Part shown: piece after piece, positions 1-6,655 of the stretch
How positions within the stretch are numbered: the stretch's first letter is position 1
Layout of the letters: the number at the start of each line of letters is the position of its first letter
Assembly: GCA_963934295.1 (NCBI GenBank)
Contig: CAWVXY010000008.1
Span: forward strand, 24,256 to 88,255
Source: Seribacter sp963934295
GTDB taxonomy: Bacteria; Verrucomicrobiota; Verrucomicrobiia; Opitutales; Seribacteraceae
Direction: 5' to 3'
Length of the DNA: 64,000 nucleotides
Translations under genes and position numbers: made by a program
The notes under the pieces: model-generated
The model's input: the letters and a program-made list of their open reading frames with translations, nothing else
Told to the model about the DNA's origin: nothing
Databases searched by the model: none

Positions 1-638
1 GACTCAGAATCGAGTAAAGCACGTAAAAATGTGGTGATTAAAAATTTTCTTCTTCTCCGTCTACGATCCAAATAAACATAAAGTAAATCATGTTGATCAA
101 ATTGAGCTTCGATCCAAGTTCCGCGATCCGGTATTATACGAAAGCCGTGCAAAGTTTTTCCACTGGTATGGACAGATTCCTCAAAGCTAACTCCAGGAGA
201 ACGATGAAGTTGGCTCACTACAACTCTTTCGGCTCCGTTGATTATGAATGACCCTCGTTCTGTAACGATAGGCAACTCCCCCATGAAAATCTCTTCTTCA
301 CTATAAAAAGGTTTACTTTGGCCTTCTACTTCAAACCTTAAGCGAAGTTTAACTTGTAGTGGAGCTGCATAGGTACAATTTTGATCAATGCAATCCATTT
401 CTGTTAGCTTAGATTCGCCTATTGTATAACTAACATATTCCAAACGGGATTTCTCATCATAACTTATGATTGGAAATACCTCTCTAAATACTGCCTCTAG
501 ACCAGCTTGTTTTCTATGACTAGATGGTACTTCTCTCTGTAGAAAATCATGAAAAGAATCTACCTGATTTTGTAGCAAGTTTGGTGGTTCGATGGCTTCG
601 GTTAATTTACCGAAATTTTTTCGAAGTGCTGTATCCAT
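1..638 (-). CDS. rpoB: RNA polymerase beta subunit, N-terminal part (partial)
   Basis: This is the first 212 codons of the beta subunit of RNA polymerase; the gene runs off the left edge. The frame starts at the ATG complementary to 636-638 and stays open to base 1. The translation shows the conserved beta N-terminus: an early NLLQNQVDSFHDFL segment, then YTIGE, then the hallmark stretch GELPIVTERGSFIINGAERV followed by VSQLHRSPGV, all typical of the beta lobe/protrusion region. It is the last gene in this window of the tuf-secE-nusG-rplKAJL-rpoB string on the minus strand and follows rplL after a spacer that carries a hairpin-plus-T-run. No rifampicin-binding region is visible because it lies outside the window. 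The identification is secure from sequence and context. Confidence 0.97.
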   Translation of the reverse strand, partial: MDTALRKNFGKLTEAIEPPNLLQNQVDSFHDFLQREVPSSHRKQAGLEAVFREVFPIISYDEKSRLEYVSYTIGESKLTEMDCIDQNCTYAAPLQVKLRLRFEVEGQSKPFYSEEEIFMGELPIVTERGSFIINGAERVVVSQLHRSPGVSFEESVHTSGKTLHGFRIIPDRGTWIEAQFDQHDLLYVYLDRRRRRRKFLITTFLRALLDSE

Positions 639-671
639 AATGTTTAAAGGTATCTTTGGGTAGTTAAGAGA

Positions 672-711
672 ACAAAAAAAGCCGCAGATTGCTACGCAAA
701 CATACGGCTTT
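672..711 (-). terminator. hairpin with T-run between rplL and rpoB (attenuator/partial terminator)
   Basis: Read on the minus strand, AAAGCCG pairs with CGGCTTT (705-711 with 678-684). A smaller internal stem, TTGC/GCAA, sits in the loop, and a run of T residues follows. This is a typical intrinsic terminator layout. Because rpoB follows directly, it probably acts as a partial terminator that lowers rpoB expression relative to L7/L12. A similar rplL-rpoB attenuator is established in E. coli. Read-through is inferred. Confidence 0.7.
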
Positions 712-742
712 GCTTAAAGCTAAAGAAAAAAGAAAGGGTGCA

Positions 743-1132
743 TTATTTAATTTCTACTTTTGCACCAGCAGTTTCTAATTTTTTGGCAATCTCATCTGCT
801 TCATCCTTGGAGGCTCCCTCTTTAACTGGTTTTGGAGCACTTTCAACAAGCTCTTTTGCTTCTTTTAGGCCCAGTCCAGTAATGGTGCGAACTTCCTTGA
901 TCACTGCAATTTTATTACCGCCGAATTCAACTAAAACTACATCGAATTCCGTTTTGGCTTCTTCTGCTCCTCCGGCATCTCCGCCCGCAGCAGGTGCGGC
1001 AACGGCAACGGCAGCTGGTGCAGCTGCACTAACGCCCCATTTATCTTCGAGCTCTTTAACGAGATCGGCGATCTCAATAACTGATTGGCTACTTAGCCAA
1101 TCAACAACTTGGTCTTTGGTTATATCTGACAT
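743..1132 (-). CDS. rplL: 50S ribosomal protein L7/L12
   Basis: The product has 129 residues, close to the usual 120-130. It forms the flexible stalk dimers that recruit translation GTPases to the ribosome. An N-terminal dimerisation segment (about 1-33, ending near LEDKWGVSAA) is followed by an Ala/Gly/Pro-rich hinge (about 34-57). The conserved C-terminal domain contains EFDVVLVEFGGNKIAVIKEV, then TGLGLKEAKELVE and the final AGAKVEIK. It lies between rplJ and rpoB as in most bacteria. It has one of the few strong Shine-Dalgarno sequences in the window (AGGAGGT, 8 nt before the ATG), consistent with the need for several copies per ribosome. The start codon is therefore well supported. Confidence 0.98.
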   Translation of the reverse strand: MSDITKDQVVDWLSSQSVIEIADLVKELEDKWGVSAAAPAAVAVAAPAAGGDAGGAEEAKTEFDVVLVEFGGNKIAVIKEVRTITGLGLKEAKELVESAPKPVKEGASKDEADEIAKKLETAGAKVEIK

Positions 1133-1140
1133 TTTAATAT

Positions 1141-1147
1141 ACCTCCT
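1141..1147 (-). promoter_or_regulatory. strong ribosome binding site of rplL
   Basis: On the minus strand AGGAGGT lies 8 nt upstream of the rplL ATG. It stands out because nearly all other genes examined in this window lack any purine-rich Shine-Dalgarno. It fixes the rplL start and suggests selectively enhanced translation of this multicopy stalk protein. Confidence 0.75.
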
Positions 1148-1180
1148 GTCCTGAATATGATTAGTACCTATTGGTGTTTA

Positions 1181-1245
1181 AGGGATACCCCTAATTTCTT
1201 CTAGGTTGGTGGTTAATAGTTTGGTTATTTCGGATAGAGTATCCG
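1181..1245 (-). other. hairpins in the rplJ-rplL spacer
   Basis: The 128-bp gap between rplJ and rplL contains two short inverted repeats. One is CGGATA/TATCCG with a 3-nt loop (1231-1245), just after the rplJ stop; the other is AGGG/CCCT with a 4-nt loop (1181-1192). Neither is followed by a T-run, so they look like mRNA processing or stability elements rather than terminators. No coding potential was seen here. Confidence 0.4.
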
Positions 1246-1260
1246 GAAAATGAAAATTGT

Positions 1261-1767
1261 TTACTTGTCTGCTTTAGCTTGGAGAACTGTAGCCATTGAA
1301 CGAGCCGGTGCACTAAATACAGTAACTATTTGAGTTGCTGGAGTATTCAATAAAGATAAAAATTGTGATTGAAGTGTTTCAAGATTTGGTAATTTCGCTA
1401 ATTGCTTAACTTGCTCTGAAGTTAGAAGACTATCACCAAGTGCCCCTGCTTTGAGGGAAACTTTCTTGGAATCTTTGTTATAATCAACTAGGGTTTTTGC
1501 TACTCCTGAAGGATCTTCTCCCCCGACAACTATAGCTGTATGCCCAGTTAAATGCTCAGAAAGATCTGGAAGATTTTTATTTTTCGCTGCAAGACTTAAG
1601 GAACTGTTTTTAACAACATGAAATTCAGCACCTCGATCTGATAATTTATTTCTTAAAGTAGAAGTATCTTCAGAATTAATTCCTTTATAGTCTGTAAGGA
1701 AAAAATAGTCTGATTTCGAGAGATAATCTGCTGCTTCTTTTACTAAGTAAGTTTTTTCGGGTCTCAT
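1261..1767 (-). CDS. rplJ: 50S ribosomal protein L10
   Basis: The product is the base of the ribosomal stalk, which binds 23S rRNA and holds the L7/L12 dimers. I choose the ATG at 1765-1767 because the family begins MRPEK, and this start lies 10 nt after the rplA stop. An in-frame start at 1815 would overlap rplA and add 16 unrelated residues. From this start the protein is 168 residues long. Recognisable segments are MRPEKTYLVKEAADYL, FLTDYKG, the central LRNKL and VVKNSSLSLAA, and a C-terminal helix (LPNLETLQSQFLSLLNTPATQ) that in the family binds L7/L12. It sits in the standard rplK-rplA-rplJ-rplL order. Confidence 0.96.
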   Translation of the reverse strand: MRPEKTYLVKEAADYLSKSDYFFLTDYKGINSEDTSTLRNKLSDRGAEFHVVKNSSLSLAAKNKNLPDLSEHLTGHTAIVVGGEDPSGVAKTLVDYNKDSKKVSLKAGALGDSLLTSEQVKQLAKLPNLETLQSQFLSLLNTPATQIVTVFSAPARSMATVLQAKADK

Positions 1768-1777
1768 ATGTCTGAAT

Positions 1778-2470
1778 TTAAGTAATGTTGAGTGTGTTTG
1801 TGTTAATTCGTACACTTGGACTCATGGTACTACTTATGTAAACACTTTTTATAAACTTTCCTTTAAAGCCGCTCGGTTTTGCCGAAACAACTGCGTCAAT
1901 GGCAGCGCTAGCATTATCAGAAAGTTGTTCTGTAGTAAAAGATCTTTTCCCAACAATCACTGCTAATGCACCTGTTTTATCCATTTTAAATTCAACTCTT
2001 CCCGCCTTGACCGCAGTTATTGCATCTGCAATGTTATCAGTTACAGTTCCAGCTTTTGGAGTAGGCATTAGTCCTCGAGGGCCGAGCACACGGGCTATAC
2101 TTCGAACACTTTTCATCGCATCAGTAGTTGAAAGTGCGACATCAAAGTCGGTCCAACCATCTTTCACCTTTGCAATAAGGTCATCTAACCCAGAATGATC
2201 TGCACCAGCTTTCATGGCTTCTTCAGCATTGTCTGTAAAAACAATTACCTTAACTTCCTTACCACTGCCGTGCGGTAAATTTATAGTTCCTCTTACGCCT
2301 TGAGAGCTTTGCTTTGGATCTACGCCTAAAGAGCAAGATATTTCAATAGTTTCATCGAAATTTACTTTTTCAAAACTAGACAACTGTTGAAAGGCATCTG
2401 TCAAGGTCATAGGTTTTTCAGGTGAAAATCCCTCCATTGACTTACGGTACTTTTTACTTCGAGTATTCAT
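1778..2470 (-). CDS. rplA: 50S ribosomal protein L1
   Basis: The product has 230 residues, the usual L1 length. It forms the mobile L1 stalk involved in release of E-site tRNA and in many bacteria represses its own operon. Typical signatures are SLGVDPKQSSQGVRGT, LPHGSGK, and the family signature region RVLGPRGLMPTPKAGTVT, followed by KAGRVEFKMDKTG. The N-terminus MNTRSKKYRK is the expected basic start. It follows rplK after 8 nt and precedes rplJ by 10 nt, so it is almost certainly cotranscribed with them. I did not find an obvious L1-binding mimic upstream of rplK. Confidence 0.97.
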   Translation of the reverse strand: MNTRSKKYRKSMEGFSPEKPMTLTDAFQQLSSFEKVNFDETIEISCSLGVDPKQSSQGVRGTINLPHGSGKEVKVIVFTDNAEEAMKAGADHSGLDDLIAKVKDGWTDFDVALSTTDAMKSVRSIARVLGPRGLMPTPKAGTVTDNIADAITAVKAGRVEFKMDKTGALAVIVGKRSFTTEQLSDNASAAIDAVVSAKPSGFKGKFIKSVYISSTMSPSVRINTNTLNIT

Positions 2471-2478
2471 GTGTAAAA

Positions 2479-2904
2479 TTAATTCGAAACCTCTATGCCC
2501 ATGCTTCTTGCTGTACCTTCAATAATCCTACATGCAGCATCCTCATCTGAAGCGTTTAGGTCATTTTGTTTTGTTTTGACAATTTCTAAGATTTGCTCGC
2601 GATTTACCGTTCCTACTTTATCGCGATTAGGTACACCAGATCCTTTAGCCAATCCTGCAGCCTTTTTTAATAAAACCGAAGCGGGAGGGGATTTGAGTAT
2701 AAAGCTAAAGGATTTATCTGCGTAAACAGTTATCACAACTGGTAGAATTAAGCCTGCTTGGTCTTTAGTCTTCGCGTTAAATTCCTTACAAAAGCCCATA
2801 ATATTGACACCTTGGGCACCAAGAGCGGGACCAACAGGTGGAGCAGGATTAGCAGCACCAGCAGGTAATTGTAGTTTAATAAGACCAACAGCTTTCTTAG
2901 ACAT
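2479..2904 (-). CDS. rplK: 50S ribosomal protein L11
   Basis: The product has 141 residues, the typical length. It binds the GTPase-associated centre of 23S rRNA together with L10. The N-terminal proline-rich part contains LPAGAANPAPPVGPALGAQG, followed by NIMGFCKEFNAKT. The C-terminal rRNA-binding domain contains SFILKSPPASVLLKKAAG and ends ARSMGIEVSN. These are family hallmarks. It lies between nusG and rplA as usual. No Shine-Dalgarno is visible before the ATG; the leader is AT-rich. Confidence 0.98.
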   Translation of the reverse strand: MSKKAVGLIKLQLPAGAANPAPPVGPALGAQGVNIMGFCKEFNAKTKDQAGLILPVVITVYADKSFSFILKSPPASVLLKKAAGLAKGSGVPNRDKVGTVNREQILEIVKTKQNDLNASDEDAACRIIEGTARSMGIEVSN

Positions 2905-2912
2905 TATAAAAT

Positions 2913-3491
2913 TTATTCTTGATCGGCTTTTTCAACTTGCCAAAATTCTAGTTCAACGGGTGTAAATCGCCCAAAAATCGACACTGATACCTTCAAACTT
3001 CCTTTCGCAGGATCAATCTCTTCGATTTCACCTGTTAAGTTAAGAAAAGGGCCATCTAATATTTTTACGACTTCTCCTACAGAAAATTGTACCTTAGGTA
3101 CTTCTTTACCTTTAGCTTCGTCAACTTGATTTAATATTCGAGCTATCTCGTCATCACGAAGAGGTGTTGGGGATTCTCTGCCAATAAAATTAATAACCCC
3201 GTCTGTGTCCTTAACTTTGTACCAAGGCTCCTTTTTGAGGCTTCCGCTATCATCATACAATTTCATCTCGACGAAAACATAACCAGGGTAAAACTTACGA
3301 TCTCGTTGTCTCTTTTTTCCATTTTTGACTTCGGAAACTGTTTCTATTGGAACTAAGACTTCGTTTAAGTCTTTTGCGAAAACTTCGTCCTCCTCTTTAT
3401 ATTTAGCTAGATAACGACGAACCTTATCTTCGTGATTAGATAAACATTGTACTGCATACCATCTCATTCCCGCTGATAATGAAGTGCTCAT
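2913..3491 (-). CDS. nusG: transcription termination/antitermination protein NusG
   Basis: The product has 192 residues. The NGN domain (about 9-120) starts at MRWYAVQCLSNHEDKV and includes KFYPGYVFVEM and the GVINFIGRESPTPL segment. The KOW domain (about 137-190) contains FSVGEVVKILDGPF and ends with FGRFTPVELEF. NusG binds RNA polymerase and couples it to ribosomes or Rho. The order secE-nusG-rplK is canonical. The start could be the second Met (residue 9), which also matches where family homology begins; the longer form is reported because nothing rules it out. Confidence 0.96.
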   Translation of the reverse strand: MSTSLSAGMRWYAVQCLSNHEDKVRRYLAKYKEEDEVFAKDLNEVLVPIETVSEVKNGKKRQRDRKFYPGYVFVEMKLYDDSGSLKKEPWYKVKDTDGVINFIGRESPTPLRDDEIARILNQVDEAKGKEVPKVQFSVGEVVKILDGPFLNLTGEIEEIDPAKGSLKVSVSIFGRFTPVELEFWQVEKADQE

Positions 3492-3500
3492 GGTCGTGCT

Positions 3501-3707
3501 TTAGCTAGTACGAACTAGTTGAGTAAAAAATTCGACCCAATTAGACAATGAAAAATCCGAGACCGAGATGAAGCATCCTAATATAATAACACCTATTACC
3601 ACAACAATGGTAGATTCCCGAAGCTCACTAAACGAAGGCCAACTTGCTTTTCCAAGTTCTGCTATAGTTTCCTTATAAAAGGTTCTAACTTTTTTAAACG
3701 GATTCAA
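3501..3707 (-). CDS. secE: preprotein translocase subunit SecE
   Basis: This is a small 68-residue SecE, the short form found in most bacteria outside the gamma-proteobacteria. SecE stabilises SecY in the Sec translocon. The cytoplasmic amphipathic segment (about 1-30, FYKETIAELGKASWPSFSEL) contains the conserved ELxKxxWP motif. It is followed by one transmembrane helix (about 32-52). It lies directly upstream of nusG and downstream of tRNA-Trp, the standard context. Confidence 0.95.
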   Translation of the reverse strand: MNPFKKVRTFYKETIAELGKASWPSFSELRESTIVVVIGVIILGCFISVSDFSLSNWVEFFTQLVRTS

Positions 3708-3730
3708 GCTGATTATTAATTTAGATTAAG

Positions 3731-3806
3731 TGGCGGGAGAAGAGGGACTCGAACCCACAGCCTACGGTTTTGGAGACCGGTGCTCTACCAATTGAGCTAT
3801 TCTCCC
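3731..3806 (-). tRNA. tRNA-Trp (anticodon CCA)
   Basis: A full cloverleaf folds on the minus strand. The acceptor GGGAGAA pairs with TTCTCCC, the D-arm is AGCTCAATTGGTAGAGC, the anticodon loop is CTCCAAA with anticodon CCA, and the T-loop is GGTTCGAGTCC. A G discriminator and genomically encoded CCA complete it. It lies between tuf and secE, a widespread arrangement, and is probably processed from the same transcript. Confidence 0.97.
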
Positions 3807-3840
3807 CAAAAATGGGTGTGGTACGAGTAGATGGATTAAT

Positions 3841-5040
3841 TTATGCGATATCAGTTATGTTACCGGCACCAATTGTTTTGCCACCTTCACGAATAGCAAA
3901 TCTTTGACCTGATTCCATAGCAATTGACTTTTGGAGCTCTATCTGAACACCAAGGTTGTCGCCGGGCATTACCATTTCTACGCCTTCCGGGAGTTCAACT
4001 ATGCCAGTAACATCAGCCGTTCCAAAGAAAAACTGGGGGCGATACCCCTTGAAAAATGGTGTGTGACGACCACCTTCTTCTTTGTTCAAAACATATATTT
4101 GTGCTTTGGCTTTAGTGTGTGGTTTTATACTGCCCGGTGCTGCAATGACATGACCACGCTGGATATCAGATTTTTCGACACCGCGTAATAAAATTCCAAC
4201 ATTGTCACCTGCTTGACCTTCACCCAATTCTTTACGGAACATTTCAACTCCAGTGCATGTGGTTGTTTTAGATTCGCCAAGACCAACGATTTCGACTTCT
4301 TCACCAACCTTGATTATTCCGCGTTCAATTCTTCCAGTTGCAACTGTACCTCGTCCAGTGATAGTAAATACATCTTCAACTGCCATCAATAAGGGCTTAT
4401 CAACATCACGAACAGGTTCTGCAATCTCATTATCGATTGCATCCATTAGCTTCTGTATGGACCCGAGTCCTAAATCGCTTTCTTCATTTTCAAGTGCCTT
4501 GGTAGCAGAACCTCTAATAATTTGTGCGTTATCACCATCAAATTCATATTTGCTGAGTAAATCCCTAATTTCCATATCAACCAACTCAAGCAGCTCTTCA
4601 TCGTCGCCTGACATTAGATCACATTTGTTTAGAAAAACCACTAAGTTGGGAACATCAACTTGTCGAGCAAGTAGAATATGCTCTCTTGTTTGAGGCATTG
4701 GTCCGGTTGTTGCATCAACCACTAAGATGGCACCGTCCATTTGAGCAGCACCGGTGATCATATTTTTAACAAAATCAGCGTGGCCAGGGCAATCAACATG
4801 AGCGTAATGACGATTCGCTGATTCGTACTCAACATGAGAAACTGCGATTGTAACAATCTTGGATGCGTCGCGTACTGTTCCGCCTTTAGCGATGTCAGCA
4901 TAGCTTTTAACTTCAGCAAGTCCTTGACGAGCTTGTGCATGAAGAATAGCAGTCGTTAGAGTTGTTTTACCATGGTCTACGTGCCCGATGGTACCTACGT
5001 TAACATGAGGTTTAGTGCGTTGGAACTGTTCTTTGGCCAT
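3841..5040 (-). CDS. tuf: translation elongation factor Tu
   Basis: The product has 399 residues. EF-Tu delivers aminoacyl-tRNA to the ribosome in its GTP form. The G domain shows G1 GHVDHGKT (19-26), G3 DCPGH (83-87) and G4 NKCD (138-141); domains 2 and 3 follow, with TGRGTVATGRIERG and the C-terminal MVMPGDN. One feature is odd: switch I (about residues 53-69) lacks the canonical RGITI and reads SKIVTIAVSH. The Mg-coordinating Thr appears to be kept (Thr64) while the Arg-Gly before it is replaced. I recall similar switch I sequences in other Verrucomicrobia, so this is probably a lineage trait and not damage. It lies between tRNA-Thr and tRNA-Trp. Confidence 0.98.
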   Translation of the reverse strand: MAKEQFQRTKPHVNVGTIGHVDHGKTTLTTAILHAQARQGLAEVKSYADIAKGGTVRDASKIVTIAVSHVEYESANRHYAHVDCPGHADFVKNMITGAAQMDGAILVVDATTGPMPQTREHILLARQVDVPNLVVFLNKCDLMSGDDEELLELVDMEIRDLLSKYEFDGDNAQIIRGSATKALENEESDLGLGSIQKLMDAIDNEIAEPVRDVDKPLLMAVEDVFTITGRGTVATGRIERGIIKVGEEVEIVGLGESKTTTCTGVEMFRKELGEGQAGDNVGILLRGVEKSDIQRGHVIAAPGSIKPHTKAKAQIYVLNKEEGGRHTPFFKGYRPQFFFGTADVTGIVELPEGVEMVMPGDNLGVQIELQKSIAMESGQRFAIREGGKTIGAGNITDIA

Positions 5041-5065
5041 TTAATTTGACTAGTTTGAATTTATG

Positions 5066-5141
<76 letters not shown>

Positions 5142-5173
5142 GGGGGGGGCATGGAGTTAGAGAAAAGCTTTTC

Positions 5174-5201
5174 AATCTAGGATAATTAGAGTTCATGTCA
5201 A
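5174..5201 (-). promoter_or_regulatory. sigma70-type promoter of the tRNA-Thr-tuf operon
   Basis: On the minus strand a perfect -35 box TTGACA (5196-5201) is separated by 16 bp from TAGATT (5174-5179), which matches four of six positions of the -10 consensus. Transcription would start about 25-30 bp before tRNA-Thr. No competing promoter of similar quality was seen in the gap to tRNA-Gly. Confidence 0.7.
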
Positions 5202-5258
5202 GTAAAACAAGATTTATATGAAGAATTTTTAATAATTTAAAACATAGTAATAATTAAC

Positions 5259-5289
5259 TTGATTTAAAAACAAATTTGATTCTTATAGT
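5259..5289 (+). promoter_or_regulatory. possible promoter of tRNA-Gly
   Basis: TTGATT (5259-5264) and TATAGT (5284-5289) are spaced by 19 bp, longer than ideal. They place a start site a few bases before the tRNA-Gly 5' end. The position is sensible but the spacing is poor. Confidence 0.4.
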
Positions 5290-5299
5290 ACGGTTTGAT

Positions 5300-5375
<76 letters not shown>

Positions 5376-5377
5376 TT

Positions 5378-6142
5378 TTAAAAGATGAATTCTTGCTGCA
5401 TTTTATCTTTAATTTCAGGTTTGCAGGCAATAATAGATGAGTAGTTTTGTTCTTCAGATAAATCGATAATAGCAACTCCCGCTCCCTTCAATATTGGAAT
5501 TAATGGAAGTATATCGTAAGGTTTAAGGTCGAGGTCAAACATAGCATCTGCTTTTCCTTGGCAGACTAAAAAATACCCAAAACAGTCTCCCCAACTTCTA
5601 AAGTTTGCTCCACTTTTTTTTAATTTTTGCCATTGTTTAGAAATTTTTGAATTAAATATCCTTACTTCATCGGTAGTTAAAATCAGTGCATCATCCCAAC
5701 CTTCAAATATACTGGTTTTTAATTTTTCACCATTGTATAAGCATATATTATTATCCCCAACAATAAAATCGCTTTGAAACTTTGGTAATCTAAGTGAGCC
5801 ATATGTTGGTTGTTCATGGTGAAGAAAACCAATTAAGGTTCCAAACATGGGTACCCCTTTTGCAAAATTATAAGTTCCATCTATTGGATCAATTATCCAT
5901 TTAGAATCACTTTTTAAAGATTTATCACATAACTCTTCTCCAATAATGTTGTGTTTATTAAATTTAGCACTGATTTGGTCTCTTATGAATTTTTCTGCAA
6001 TTATGTCTGCATCAGTTACAATTGACCCATCATCTTTAAAGCGAGAGCAACTAATATTTGAATCAAAAAAATTGTTTATGCTTACCGATGTCTTAGTTGT
6101 AACTTCTTCGACAAAAGAAATAAAATCATTAAATGTAAGCAT
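5378..6142 (-). CDS. inositol monophosphatase family protein (possible histidinol-phosphatase)
   Basis: The product has 254 residues with the Mg-dependent inositol monophosphatase fold. It shows VTDADIIAEKFIRD (43-56), GEE (68-70), the metal-binding motif DPIDGT (85-90), and near residue 190 the segment WGDCFGYFLVCQGKADAMFD followed by KPYDILPL, corresponding to the WDxxxG region. Members hydrolyse phosphomonoesters such as inositol-1-phosphate, histidinol phosphate or PAP. The combination of WGDCFGY and the acidic DLDLKPYD is often seen in HisN-type histidinol phosphatases, so that is my preferred activity. No histidine-pathway gene is adjacent. It diverges from the exonuclease gene with only 15 bp between start codons. 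Confidence 0.8.
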   Translation of the reverse strand: MLTFNDFISFVEEVTTKTSVSINNFFDSNISCSRFKDDGSIVTDADIIAEKFIRDQISAKFNKHNIIGEELCDKSLKSDSKWIIDPIDGTYNFAKGVPMFGTLIGFLHHEQPTYGSLRLPKFQSDFIVGDNNICLYNGEKLKTSIFEGWDDALILTTDEVRIFNSKISKQWQKLKKSGANFRSWGDCFGYFLVCQGKADAMFDLDLKPYDILPLIPILKGAGVAIIDLSEEQNYSSIIACKPEIKDKMQQEFIF

Positions 6143-6157
6143 TTAAAATAAGGAGGT

Positions 6158-6655
6158 ATGAAAATTTTAACATTAGACTTCGAAGGCTCATTGAAAACAG
6201 GTATTAGGGAAATAGGGGTATTGTATGTAGTTAGTGAAAAAATGACAAGTTACCAAGATATGGTAATACAAAATAAAGAAGAATGCATCAAAGCTCTTGG
6301 TAGTATTGTAGAAAATAAGCCAGACCTTTTCATATCCCATAATGTACATATTGAAAAGAACCTTCTAAAAAGCTATTTACCTTACAACAGAAAATGCTCA
6401 AATGCCATATCGTTGGAATGGGGACCATGGATTGACACAACAATAATCTACCGAACACTTTACCCGAATATAGCTACATACGATCTTGGTTTCTTAACGA
6501 AAACTTTTATTAAAAAAAGGGTAGAAGAACTTTCCAGCATAATCTGCTCACCAGATAAAAAATTTCATCATAATGCACTATATGATGCCATTTGTACCTA
6601 CTTATTATTTGAGAGGATACAGAAAAAAGTAAATGTAAATGAATTTATTCGATAA
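6158..6655 (+). CDS. DEDDh-type 3'-5' exonuclease (DnaQ/RNase T-like fold)
   Basis: The product has 165 residues. Exo I is LDFEG with Asp7 and Glu9; Exo II is SHNVHIEKNLL (60-70), where the usual Asp is replaced by Glu66; Exo III is HHNALYDA with His138 and Asp143. This matches the DEDDh exonuclease superfamily, which digests DNA or RNA 3' ends, but the specific substrate cannot be told. The ATG is forced because an in-frame stop lies 9 nt upstream. An AGGAGGT lies immediately before the ATG, unusually close. The 3' end overlaps the convergent gyrA by 11 bp. It is not the full-length polymerase III epsilon subunit. Confidence 0.7.
   Translation: MKILTLDFEGSLKTGIREIGVLYVVSEKMTSYQDMVIQNKEECIKALGSIVENKPDLFISHNVHIEKNLLKSYLPYNRKCSNAISLEWGPWIDTTIIYRTLYPNIATYDLGFLTKTFIKKRVEELSSIICSPDKKFHHNALYDAICTYLLFERIQKKVNVNEFIR

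Noticed and set aside
738..1154. plus-strand open frame opposite rplL
   Set aside because: It is the antisense shadow of a highly conserved ribosomal protein; composition is Ser/Ala-rich low complexity and has no family features.
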